Source: Pseudaminobacter soli (ex Li et al. 2025) (GTDB lineage Bacteria > Pseudomonadota > Alphaproteobacteria > Rhizobiales > Rhizobiaceae). From it: 64,000 nt of DNA. The first letter of the stretch is position 1. Each line of letters opens with the position of its first letter. The stretch lies in assembly GCF_003012705.1 (NCBI RefSeq), contig NZ_PXYL01000006.1:287248-351247 (forward strand), in the 5' to 3' direction. The notes under the pieces are model-generated. The model searched no databases. It was given only the letters and a program-made list of their open reading frames with translations, and had not been told where the DNA came from. Below, piece by piece: positions 53,494 to 62,152 of the stretch. Both the position numbers and the translations under genes were made by a program.

Positions 53494-55308
53494 ATGACTG
53501 ACAAGCCAAGAGATGGCCGCATTATCGAGGCAGCCAACGTCGGTGGAAGAACGTCACGTGGCTCGAGCGGTTCTGCAGGATTTTCCCATTCCATCTTACG
53601 ACGGAGCATTGAAATCTGCTCCAAAACGATCGCGCCGCGGTCGCTCGGCGCGCTTGCCGTCGGGGCGCTCATGGTCGGGTTGCCAGCACTCTCAGGCCCG
53701 GCGCAGGCGCAGGAACAGCGCCCCAACATCGTCATGCTGATGACCGACGACACCGGCTGGAGTGACTTCGGTGCCTATTCCGGAGGCGGTGCCGGCCTCG
53801 GTCACCCGACCCCCAACATCGATCAGATCGCCAAGGAAGGTGCCGTCTTCACCAACTGGTACGGGCAGGCGAGCTGCACGGCCGGCCGCGCTTCGTTCAT
53901 CACCGGCCGCGTTCCGATCCGCTCGGCGCTCTCGATCGTGGTCGCCCCGGGCGATGAAAACCGTCTCCGCAAGGAGACGCCGACGATCGCGGAATTTTTC
54001 CAGAAGAATGGCTACTCGACCTATTTCTCCGGCAAGTGGCATCTCGGCGACAAGCCGGACGCCTATCCGACCGAGCATGGCTTCGACGAGATGAAGCATT
54101 TTGCGGCCTACTATGCCGGCGTCTATGCCTATAACGACACCGCCAGCACGTTCCATCCCTGGTTCCCGTCCTACAATCGGGAATTCAACAAGATGTACGA
54201 CGACGTCGTCAATCTGGGCGAATGGGAAGGAACTGCGGGGCAAGCGGCCCGGATGGTCGGCACCATAACCTATGACTCGCTGGCGGAGTTCGACATCCGG
54301 CAAACCGACTCGGCGATCGATTACATCAAGCAGCACGCAAAGGGCGGCAAGCCCTTCTTCATGGACGTCAACTTCATCAAGATGCACAACCCGACCAACC
54401 CGGCACCGGAGTTCAGGGGCCGGTCGAAGCTCGGCAGCTATTCGGACTCCTTGATGGAAATGGATGCCGACATCGGGCGCATCATGGACGCGATCCGGGC
54501 CGAAGCCCCGAACACGATTGTCATCGTGACGGCCGACAATGGTGCCTGGCTCGATGCCTATCCGGACGCCGGAACGACACCCTTCCGCGGTGAGAAGGGA
54601 TCGGCTTTCGAGGGCGGCTGGCGCGTGCCTGGCATCATGTGGTGGCCCGGCCATGTCCCGGCCGGCGTCCAGTACAACGAAATGATGTCGCACATCGACT
54701 GCTGGGCGACGCTGGCCGCGATGGTGGGCCTCACCCCGCCGCCGCACGACTGGGTCGGCAATGACGGCAAGCCGATCTACTTCGACAGCATCGACAACAG
54801 CGCCTACATCCTCGGCAAGGCCCAACATTCCGCGCGCAGATCGTGGGTCTATATCGATGGCGAGAATTTTTTGGGCGTACGCGCAGATATCGGCGACGAC
54901 CCCAAGGAGCCCTGGGTCAACATCGCCTGGAAATACCTCTGGACGGCCAAGGACTCCTGGCTGGGCGCGACGGCCAATCTGGGCTCGATCGGTGCCCTCT
55001 ACAATCTGACCATGGACCCTTATGAGAAATACGACATGATCTTCAACGGGGCGGCTCCCGCGCGCGTGCTCACAAGCTCGCCAGGGCGCTTCTCCGGCGA
55101 AGACAATGGCTGGGCCCTGGCCCTGCTCTATCCGGTGGTCATCGATTTCGACAAGTCGATCATGCAGTATCCCAGCATCCGGCGCTATGTCGGCGGCGCG
55201 TCAAATGATCTGGTGCCCAACCTGCAACGCCCCGACGATCCTGTTCCCCTGCTGAAGCAGCAATTGATGGAACAGAAGGAACCGCATATCGGCGGTGGTG
55301 GCGGCTAA
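53494..55308 (+). CDS. Arylsulfatase
   Basis: A 604-aa type I sulfatase. A hydrophobic segment at 50-72 (LGALAVGALMVGLPALSGPA) is a late signal peptide ending in QAQ. The domain begins RPNIVMLMTDDTGW with the metal aspartates (D85, D86); the formylglycine motif is C128-T-A-G-R132, a C-x-A-x-R variant of the usual C-x-P-x-R. Further blocks: GKWHLGDKPDAYPTEHGFD and IVTADNGAWLDAYPDAG. It would hydrolyse sulfate esters in the periplasm, provided a formylglycine-generating enzyme or sulfatase-maturase is encoded elsewhere. GAAGGAG precedes the ATG. Confidence 0.92.
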   Translation: MTDKPRDGRIIEAANVGGRTSRGSSGSAGFSHSILRRSIEICSKTIAPRSLGALAVGALMVGLPALSGPAQAQEQRPNIVMLMTDDTGWSDFGAYSGGGAGLGHPTPNIDQIAKEGAVFTNWYGQASCTAGRASFITGRVPIRSALSIVVAPGDENRLRKETPTIAEFFQKNGYSTYFSGKWHLGDKPDAYPTEHGFDEMKHFAAYYAGVYAYNDTASTFHPWFPSYNREFNKMYDDVVNLGEWEGTAGQAARMVGTITYDSLAEFDIRQTDSAIDYIKQHAKGGKPFFMDVNFIKMHNPTNPAPEFRGRSKLGSYSDSLMEMDADIGRIMDAIRAEAPNTIVIVTADNGAWLDAYPDAGTTPFRGEKGSAFEGGWRVPGIMWWPGHVPAGVQYNEMMSHIDCWATLAAMVGLTPPPHDWVGNDGKPIYFDSIDNSAYILGKAQHSARRSWVYIDGENFLGVRADIGDDPKEPWVNIAWKYLWTAKDSWLGATANLGSIGALYNLTMDPYEKYDMIFNGAAPARVLTSSPGRFSGEDNGWALALLYPVVIDFDKSIMQYPSIRRYVGGASNDLVPNLQRPDDPVPLLKQQLMEQKEPHIGGGGG

Positions 55309-55327
55309 GCGCCTTTCTGCGCAGGAT

Positions 55328-55365
55328 GTCAACGCAGCCAGCGCCGCTGACCTGGCTGCGTTGAC
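55328..55365 (+). terminator. 14-bp perfect hairpin after arylsulfatase
   Basis: GTCAACGCAGCCAG (55328-55341) and CTGGCTGCGTTGAC (55352-55365) are exact reverse complements with a 10-base loop, 20 bp after the stop codon. No U-run follows, so termination is inferred. Confidence 0.65.
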
Positions 55366-55534
55366 GGTCTAGATGGCCCGCTTCGGGAATAGATAACGCT
55401 CATATCCTCAACGGAAGCTGGAAAAGCAGACCTTGCCTGATAGTCATCCCGCGATGGGCACTGCGTCTGCGGCCGCAAATAGCGCCATCCAACCAGTCTC
55501 AGAAATGGATGCCGAGGCTGAGATAGGGCCCGAT

Positions 55535-56095
55535 TTAGAAAGGCGAAAAAAGTTGCTCAATTCTGCCGCCAGCTTGTGGTCGTGGGCGACTCTGCAGGCA
55601 TGGCAAGGGTTCGACGTGCCATTCGCTTTGAACTGGGTCAAAAAGGCCGGGAAGTTTGAAGTGTCTATTGATCGACAAGAAGTCGCGAATATTCGACGTG
55701 GCAATGGGCATTCGATGAGCAATGGACAGCGCCGCGATCATCAGATCATGCCCTAACTTGTCCTTCTTCTGGGTGGGGTGGGAGATGCGCAGGTTATTAA
55801 GATCGCTCACCGTTGTCATCGCAGCATATAGATCAGCCGCTTGAGGAGTTGAATCCGCAAACTGAAAATCGACGCTTAGCACCTTGTCGATCCACTTGTT
55901 CAGGCGGGCGGCCTTTGACTCATCTTTGAGCATAGCGAGGTGGGCACCCCGCCTCAGTTCTGCTATTACGAAAAAGCAGAGAGCGAGTGAGTTTGCCCCT
56001 ACGGCCCTCATCCAGGGTCGGAGATTGGGTGGCGGTTCTTTCAGGCCGGCATTACTCAATACATTCGTATCAACTAGGTAGACAATATCGACCAC
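55535..56095 (-). CDS. PIN-domain ribonuclease, VapC-like toxin
   Basis: About 186 aa. PIN acidic residues appear in VDTNVLS (D9), VIAELRRG (E46), KLGHDLMIAA and ATSNIRDF. The length exceeds the usual 130-150 aa because of a C-terminal tail (about 40 residues) beyond the PIN fold. GTG 56095 is chosen for its GGAG box; the frame opens at TTG 56113. A Phd-like antitoxin gene is 110 bp away in the opposite direction, not in the same operon. Confidence 0.82.
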   Translation of the reverse strand: MVDIVYLVDTNVLSNAGLKEPPPNLRPWMRAVGANSLALCFFVIAELRRGAHLAMLKDESKAARLNKWIDKVLSVDFQFADSTPQAADLYAAMTTVSDLNNLRISHPTQKKDKLGHDLMIAALSIAHRMPIATSNIRDFLSINRHFKLPGLFDPVQSEWHVEPLPCLQSRPRPQAGGRIEQLFSPF

Positions 56096-56204
56096 AACAG
56101 GCTCCAGCGACAAGAAAATGCTGATCGCCGTAGTAACCAGAATGTTACGGCAGAAGGTAAATGCCGTTAAAGATTGTTGTATTCGAACGGGTTAGGAGAA
56201 CTTT

Positions 56205-56408
56205 GTGACTGGGTCGCGTAATTGGATGATCGATGAGGTACGGGCGAATTTTGAGCGCCTTTTGGATGAGGCACGTCATGACGCCCAGTACATCATTGCC
56301 CCGAAAGGTAAGTACAAGCTTACCTACCAGTCTAGCGCCAAGGTATCGCTTGACGAAATTCTTGATGCCGAAGGCCCGCTGACGCCCGACGACATCAAGG
56401 ATATTTAA
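56205..56408 (+). CDS. Phd/YefM-like antitoxin
   Basis: A 67-aa protein: MTGSRNWMIDEVRANFERLL, then DEARHDAQYIIAPKGKYKL, matching the Phd/YefM fold (a tryptophan-led start, helix, beta strand with a KGK turn), with a C-terminal LTPDDIKDI tail that could bind the toxin. GTG start with AGGAG six bases upstream. It is divergent from the PIN gene; the shared 109-bp region may hold its operator. Confidence 0.68.
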   Translation: MTGSRNWMIDEVRANFERLLDEARHDAQYIIAPKGKYKLTYQSSAKVSLDEILDAEGPLTPDDIKDI

Positions 56409-57167
56409 GCTTGTACGAAGCGATTCTTGCCGGTCTGGCTAGTTAGGCTGCTCAGCGAGATTTTCCCCTTGGGGCATCGCCAAACGACGTGAAATGCCAG
56501 ACAGGCAAGCGTCCATGATTTTGCGCTCTCCCGAAAGCGTGCGATAACCACGGGCGGACGCCGACGAGCATCGATGCTTCACCATTTGCAGCGCCCAGCA
56601 GTGTCGTGGCGACCATCTTCCCGGTGAAACCCTTGGCAAAGCCAGCGAAACGCTGACCGCGTCCCTGGTTTGGCCGGGATCGGTGTTCGGCTCGAACGGC
56701 ACCTTTGCCCCTTCGGGCGGCGGCTATTGTTCGCTGAAGAGAGAGATGCGCCAAGTTGGCAGGGCATCATTAAACTGGTGAGCTTGGTGATCGCCGTTGC
56801 GGGACGGACCGATGCTTACAGTCGTAGCGGGGAGGCGACGAGTAGCCAACCGGTCGTGCGCATTGCTATCGGGAACGCGAATGACGCAAACCCTATTTGC
56901 CCCGATCTTTCGGTCGGGAGAGGGGTGCTCATGAAGGTGATGCTCGATAAACGTTTACCACAGCATCCAAAGGGGTCTCCAAAATACACTGCTGCCAGTG
57001 CAGTGAACAGTCTAAAGTGTTGAAAAAGCTGAGCAAATTATTCTGGCCCCGTGATCTTCGAAGGCTCCAAGTAAGAAAAAGAATACTGGGGAACATCTTG
57101 CCACCGTCAATGCCATTTCGGCATCTAGCGTTTAATATTCGGTTGGTAAGAGGTTTGGGTAAGCGCA
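56409..57167. other. Gap between antitoxin and AIPR gene
   Basis: A 759-bp stretch with no complete gene. The minus strand from about 56750 to 56450 stays open in more than one frame, but none shows recognisable motifs. It contains the AIPR promoter region at its right end. Confidence 0.45.
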
Positions 57168-58832
57168 ATGCCAGCACTGACAGCAGTCGATTGGGACATC
57201 ATAGAGGCGCGTGTATCCGCGACAAAAGCTCGGTATTCCTTGACGTCACCGTCGCTCAGTTTCCTGTACCTAGTACTTGAGCAGTTCTTTCCGGATCGTT
57301 CAGCAGATTACCCTGAGATAATCGTCGATGGCGGCAACGACTTGGGTATCGACGCGATCGAAGTGCTTGAGCGCGAAGAGCGGGCTGACATCCTAATCTT
57401 CCAGTCAAAACATCGAACGCTATTGAAGTCCACCGACAAGACCATCAACGATAACGAGGTTCTAAAAGTCGAAGCATTTTTGCGAGCCGTTTTCGACAAG
57501 GCCGATCGTCTGCTGAAGACTGGCAACCTTCAAATGACCGAGGCGGTTAAGCGCATTTGGCAGCTTCATGAACGTGGGGTGTTCTGCCGGTATCGGGTCG
57601 TTTTCTGCACCAACGGACAAGGGTTGTCAGTTTCGGCGAAGACGTTCATCGATAGTACATTCGGGGACCTCCATAGCGTCGACTACGAGGTTTACGGTCC
57701 TGGTGAATTGATGCGGGATATCGGAGCCGCGATCAGGGAACGAGAAGTCGGCTATCTGCAGGTTATTGGTCGCGAAGCATTCGAACGCACCGACGGTGAC
57801 ATTCGTGGAGTAATCGCATCTGTCGATGCGCGATCGTTCGTTGAACTGATCCAAACAACTGACAAGAGGTCGGTAAAGCGCCATCTATTTGACGAAAATT
57901 TGAGAATCTTTCTCGGCTCAAGCGGCGGTTATAACAGCAACATTATTGAGACGGCGACGTCAGATGATAGTTACCTTTTTTGGTACTTGAACAACGGAAT
58001 AACAATCAACTGTCGAAATTATGCGTACAACAAGGGCCATTCCAACCCAAAGATCAGGATTGACGACTTTCAGATCGTAAACGGGGCTCAGACCTCTCAT
58101 TCTCTACTGGAAGCGTTTCGTAAATCACCTGATGCTTTTGAGAACGTGGTGCTGATGGTGCGTATCTATGCCACCAATCGCAACGACATCGCTGAACGTG
58201 TAGCCGTCGCGACAAACAGTCAGGCGCGCATTCAGGCTCGTGACCTTCGCGCAAACCATCCGACGCTAAAAAAGCTAGAAATCGCCTTCCATGATTGCGG
58301 CTACTTCTTCGAACGCAAGCGAAACATGCACGCCGACCGCGACCCGAAGAAGCGGATCGACGCTTTGAAACTCGGCCAGATACTTCTGTCTTACACATTA
58401 AGGGAGCCGGATCGCGCAAAAGCTGAATCAGACTCCATCTTTGGTGATCGGTTTCCTGCTATATTTCACGAGCGTTACAGCATCGATGAACTGTGTCGCC
58501 TGGTGGAATTGTATCGATTGGTCGAAGAGATGCGGGAGGCCTATATCTCTCGCCAGCGTGATGCGCTCGAGCCCACTGGCGAACTTCAGTACCTTGTCTA
58601 TGGCCACTGGTTCGTTCTGTATGCCGCCAGCCTGATCCTTACCCAGTCGGGGAAAACGATCCCGATTGGCCGAGATGCGCGCACGCTTGTCCAAGAATCA
58701 ATTGCGCTCGTAGCAAAGGCCTGTAGCAACGTCAAAAGCGCCGCCCATTACCAACTGTTCCGTAGCCCCCGGACGAAGGAGCGAATTGTGGCGGAACTGG
58801 AAGGGCGGCAGATGAGCCTCTTTGATCTTTAG
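57168..58832 (+). CDS. AIPR-family abortive infection / phage resistance protein
   Basis: A 554-aa protein of the AIPR (PF10592) group. Near the N-terminus GNDLGIDAIEV (D58, D62) and ILIFQSKHR (Q79, K81) look like a PD-(D/E)xK Mrr-type nuclease core. The AIPR blocks follow: YLFWYLNNGITI (269-280) and FQIVNGAQTSHSL (from 301). Known members protect Lactococcus from phage by abortive infection. Its base composition appears lower in GC than the housekeeping genes to the left, suggesting transfer. It converges with a phosphoesterase gene 20 bp downstream. Confidence 0.87.
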   Translation: MPALTAVDWDIIEARVSATKARYSLTSPSLSFLYLVLEQFFPDRSADYPEIIVDGGNDLGIDAIEVLEREERADILIFQSKHRTLLKSTDKTINDNEVLKVEAFLRAVFDKADRLLKTGNLQMTEAVKRIWQLHERGVFCRYRVVFCTNGQGLSVSAKTFIDSTFGDLHSVDYEVYGPGELMRDIGAAIREREVGYLQVIGREAFERTDGDIRGVIASVDARSFVELIQTTDKRSVKRHLFDENLRIFLGSSGGYNSNIIETATSDDSYLFWYLNNGITINCRNYAYNKGHSNPKIRIDDFQIVNGAQTSHSLLEAFRKSPDAFENVVLMVRIYATNRNDIAERVAVATNSQARIQARDLRANHPTLKKLEIAFHDCGYFFERKRNMHADRDPKKRIDALKLGQILLSYTLREPDRAKAESDSIFGDRFPAIFHERYSIDELCRLVELYRLVEEMREAYISRQRDALEPTGELQYLVYGHWFVLYAASLILTQSGKTIPIGRDARTLVQESIALVAKACSNVKSAAHYQLFRSPRTKERIVAELEGRQMSLFDL

Positions 58833-58851
58833 CGCCATCCAGCGCACCATT

Positions 58852-59628
58852 TTAGGAACGTAAAATCGGCTCGACTTCCTCGATCCGAATGTCACCGCTG
58901 TCGGTACTGACGGCGGAGAGGAAAGCAAGACCTGATGGATTCGGAGAAAGCCTGACGGCTGTAAGCCTTCCCGTCGCATATGCACCTGTGTCGACAGCAA
59001 CCCGATGCGGGTATACTTCCGGCATGCGGCTTTCGGTAATTACATGGCCATGGACAACGATTTTCTCGAGCTCCCCTGAGAAATTCACTATCGGCGCGCT
59101 CTTCCACCGCATGACATAAGGGTCCTGCTCCTGGAGCGGCATGTTCGGTACAATGCCTGCGTGCACGAGTACGAAACGGCTCGTTTCGACGTAGGGCACC
59201 GACGCGCGCAGCAGTTCCAAATGCGACGAGTACTTGTTGGCAAATCTCTCTGCAAATTCGGGTTTGAAACGATAAAGCCCATCAATGTCCAAATAGTCGG
59301 CGTCTTCAAATCCGTAGGATAGCGCCGTCGCCAGGCCGCCGTTGTGGTGCCAACTCGCGGACTTCTCATGCCCGATATCGAATAGGCGGAGCATCATCTC
59401 CTCATGATTGCCCCGGATTAACTTCGACTGCGGCTCTCTTTTGAGCTCCGCCTCCACGAGATTCATGGCCCCGCGGGAATCCGGGCCGCGATCAATAATG
59501 TCGCCAAGGAATATTATCCGGCAACGGCTGGGGCGTCTCCGAAGGAGTATAGCCTCAATCAACGCACCCAACAGATCGGCGCGGCCATGGACATCGCCAA
59601 TGGCGAAAGTGTCGAGTTCTTCGATCAT
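58852..59628 (-). CDS. Metallophosphoesterase (PPP-type protein phosphatase / diadenosine tetraphosphatase-like)
   Basis: A 258-aa protein with the PPP signature in order: IGDVHGRADLL (residues 10-20), FLGDIIDRGPDS, LIRGNHEEMM and the histidines in VLVHAGI and VVHGHVI. Relatives dephosphorylate Ser/Thr proteins or cleave Ap4A. It sits between two defence modules but could also be an ordinary gene. It converges with the AIPR gene. Confidence 0.87.
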   Translation of the reverse strand: MIEELDTFAIGDVHGRADLLGALIEAILLRRRPSRCRIIFLGDIIDRGPDSRGAMNLVEAELKREPQSKLIRGNHEEMMLRLFDIGHEKSASWHHNGGLATALSYGFEDADYLDIDGLYRFKPEFAERFANKYSSHLELLRASVPYVETSRFVLVHAGIVPNMPLQEQDPYVMRWKSAPIVNFSGELEKIVVHGHVITESRMPEVYPHRVAVDTGAYATGRLTAVRLSPNPSGLAFLSAVSTDSGDIRIEEVEPILRS

Positions 59629-59658
59629 GGTATTTTCCTCGATAGGTGTCGGTTGATC

Positions 59659-59860
59659 TCACACGAGGAGTAAGAGAAGAGTTTCTTCAGAACGAGCCGG
59701 CCGTATAGGGTCCGGCCAGAAGGCGACGGCCGCGGCGATGTGAACGGCAGCGAGGAAGTTGGTGGGGCGGTGTGGTGCTCGCGAAGACTCCCAGGTCACC
59801 GATCTGGCGACGTATGGCATTGCTGTCGTAGCGTTTGCCTGCATGAACGAGCCAGAGTCG
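59659..59860 (-). pseudogene. IS5-family transposase C-terminal relic
   Basis: Minus-strand pieces in two frames are recognisable as the end of an IS5-type transposase: HAGKRYDSNAIRRQIGDLGV (about 59858-59783) and TNFLAAVHIAAAVAFW (about 59764-59715), normally separated by about 60 residues that are missing here. This indicates an internal deletion with a frameshift. No terminal inverted repeats were seen. Confidence 0.6.
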
Positions 59861-59936
59861 GGCAACCGGTCGAGACGGCGTGCTGCGTTGGGAGTCGTTG
59901 CGGGAAGCCAGCATCGAGGCAGATGGCTAACGCGTT

Positions 59937-60053
59937 ACGCTGGCACCGGGCATGTCAGTGACGGCTGAGGTCAAGACCGGCAATCGCCGCGTGCTGGAAT
60001 TCCTGCTCGATCCGCTGATGTAGATGCGGGACGAGGCGTTTCATGAGAGTTGA
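59937..60053 (+). pseudogene. 3' fragment of an HlyD-type secretion adaptor gene
   Basis: The plus strand reads TLAPGMSVTAEVKTGNRRVL followed by EFLLDPL, an internal TAG (60021-60023), then MRDEAFHES and TGA. The GMxVTAEVKTGxRRVL end is typical of membrane fusion proteins of type I secretion. Nothing upstream continues the frame, so it is a remnant; its ABC transporter partner is absent. Confidence 0.65.
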
Positions 60054-60058
60054 GTGAT

Positions 60059-60232
60059 ATGAAAAGAGTCGTGATCTTCTCCGTGTTAATCGTACTATTT
60101 CTATTTTATGCAATATTGGCGCGATATATGTATTCAAAGTGTGTTGAATGGAACTTATCAAGTGTTAGCGAAGCCGAGAAGGTGCGGTGTAGTTACTTAG
60201 CTTACTTTAACCCCCTGAATCTTTATAGGTGA
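60059..60232 (+). CDS. Small single-span membrane protein, 57 aa
   Basis: An AT-rich frame encoding MKRVVIFSVLIVLFLFYAIL followed by ARYMYSKCVEWNLSS and a tail containing two more features of low complexity. One transmembrane helix with a short N-terminal basic end is predicted. There is only a weak ribosome binding site. It is 87 bp from the end of the HerA gene, in convergent orientation. No family recognised. Confidence 0.45.
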   Translation: MKRVVIFSVLIVLFLFYAILARYMYSKCVEWNLSSVSEAEKVRCSYLAYFNPLNLYR

Positions 60233-60319
60233 TCGCCGATCAACCGCTGATCGTTGACCTGCGGCTTGCATCGCGCTCGGTTGGAAGACTTCTATTCGTT
60301 CACGATCTAGTGAGAATTT

Positions 60320-62152
60320 CTAACCTGTCTTGGATAACAATTGCGAAAACCGGAGCGTGGTGCTCTTCGGTTGAAGATGATGGTCTAGCGGTTTGATATT
60401 TAGCTTCAAGGGCATTTGGCCTGCCATTCCGCTAAAGATACACGTCCCTGTGGGCAGCGTTGGAATAGACTCCTCCGTGAGCCCGTCAATGTAGGAGACG
60501 GCACTCGCGATTGACTGCAAATCTTTCTGGTTTATCAGCCGATGGATAAAGTAGTTATGAGCCTGTGAAGTGATAGTCGAAGATATGTCATTTGGACGCT
60601 GACTAGCAATCGTAACAAACACACCGAATTTTCTTCCCTCTTTGATTATCTCCTCGAAAGTTTCCAAGCGATAGTCCTTCCAGCTCTCGGTCTCCCTAGA
60701 GGATTCGGTAGAAAGGATGTTGTGAGCTTCATCAATCACGATGTTTAGTGACGTTCCCTGGAAGGACATCTTGTGCTCTTGGTAGAGGCGACGCGAAACA
60801 AGAAGCGGGATGGTTTTCTTCATCTCCAGATTGACGTCGTTCAGATTGATGACGACGATGTTCGTCTGGAACAAAGTGCCCTGTAGCGCCGGATCGAAAA
60901 TCTTCCTTATGTCGCTCTGTTTGCTGCGCAGTTTGTTGATAACGGGCGCGATGTGCTCGTTTTGGGCGCGGTTCGCCAAGACGTCATAGATTAGTTGCAC
61001 GTAGGAAAAGGTCACGAAGTCTGCGATGACGTCGCCGGCGAGTTGAAACGCGGCCACGTGCTCATAGATCACAGTATTCGCAATGGCGGCCTGATTTCCC
61101 CGCAACCACTCCTGTCCGCATTTGAACTGTGCTGAATTGCTGTACCATTCCAGGTCTGAGGCAATCTCCACGAGTTGCCCGTTTAGATCGCTCTCTGGCA
61201 GGATTTGGCGAAAGTAGTCGAAAAGAAGATCGATCCTAATTTTGTCTGACATCTGGAGAACCTGCGACACTTGTTGGCGAAGCATGTTCCTAAGATGTCC
61301 GTTCGGGTCATTTCCTGCCATAACCCGCTCGCGCTGGCTAAGAACTCGGCGTAGAAATGGCTTCTGAGTCTTTTCAGTGGCATCGGAGATGATTGAAAGC
61401 ATCTCGATATCAAGAAGACCCGAGTTGCCCAATGGAATCTTGTCGCTGTTTTCCGCGCGGGTCGAAAGATTGTAGACCGTCTTGTTGGTTGCGATGCAGT
61501 CCGCATGTGCGTATTCACCGTTGAAGTCGAATAGTACAACGCGGCAATTGTTGTTGAAGGCTTCCTCGTCTATCGCGCGTAACTCGCGGATGAAGCTTTG
61601 ATAGAGCGTTGCGAGGGTATTAGACTTTCCGCTCCCAGTGTTCCCGAAGATGGCGATATGGCTGTTCATCAACCCATCGACTGGAAGCGCGATATCGTAG
61701 CCTTCGTACTCCGATGTCGCCACATGTAGCGCAATTCCATTTTCAGCGAGAAGGTTGTGAACCTGAAGGACCTTCTCCCTCGTCAGCAGGAATGCCTCAT
61801 TGCCCACCAGGGGAAGCTCCTTGGTGCCGCCGAAGAAATGGCCTCGCCGGTCAATGAAGCCCACTAGCGACACAGAGAGTACTCGCCGGCCGCGAACGAA
61901 TGGGTCCGTCTCATCCATTCGAGATGCGTCCGGAAGGGCGTTTTCCCCATCCACTTTTCCGATCAGGCTAACAAACCCCTTTCGGATATCAACGTAGCTT
62001 CCGACAGCGATGTTTCGCAGAAGGTCTCCATCATAGAACAGCTCGGACAGGTTCTTGTCCTTGTCCACCGTGACAAGGACTCGCCGTCCGGTCACTCCCG
62101 AAACCTCGCCCACTCGAAGGACAGCTTCTTTCTGGAGGCGCGGGTCGCTCAT
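60320..62152 (-). CDS. herA: HerA-like ATPase of a SIR2-HerA defence system
   Basis: A 610-aa HerA/FtsK-fold hexameric ATPase. Residues 10-70 resemble the HAS-barrel; Walker A GNTGSGKS is at 170-177, a RecA-type strand VVLFDFNGEYAH at 205-216, Walker B IVIDEAHN at 471-478, and SQRP (517-520) likely holds the arginine finger region. Its start overlaps the stop of the SIR2 gene (ATGA), so the two are translationally coupled. In the described SIR2-HerA systems the two proteins form a large complex that depletes NAD during phage infection. Confidence 0.9.
   Translation of the reverse strand: MSDPRLQKEAVLRVGEVSGVTGRRVLVTVDKDKNLSELFYDGDLLRNIAVGSYVDIRKGFVSLIGKVDGENALPDASRMDETDPFVRGRRVLSVSLVGFIDRRGHFFGGTKELPLVGNEAFLLTREKVLQVHNLLAENGIALHVATSEYEGYDIALPVDGLMNSHIAIFGNTGSGKSNTLATLYQSFIRELRAIDEEAFNNNCRVVLFDFNGEYAHADCIATNKTVYNLSTRAENSDKIPLGNSGLLDIEMLSIISDATEKTQKPFLRRVLSQRERVMAGNDPNGHLRNMLRQQVSQVLQMSDKIRIDLLFDYFRQILPESDLNGQLVEIASDLEWYSNSAQFKCGQEWLRGNQAAIANTVIYEHVAAFQLAGDVIADFVTFSYVQLIYDVLANRAQNEHIAPVINKLRSKQSDIRKIFDPALQGTLFQTNIVVINLNDVNLEMKKTIPLLVSRRLYQEHKMSFQGTSLNIVIDEAHNILSTESSRETESWKDYRLETFEEIIKEGRKFGVFVTIASQRPNDISSTITSQAHNYFIHRLINQKDLQSIASAVSYIDGLTEESIPTLPTGTCIFSGMAGQMPLKLNIKPLDHHLQPKSTTLRFSQLLSKTG

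Noticed and set aside
53692..54828. 378-codon minus-strand frame opposite arylsulfatase
   Set aside because: Antisense shadow of the sulfatase gene, without recognisable motifs.
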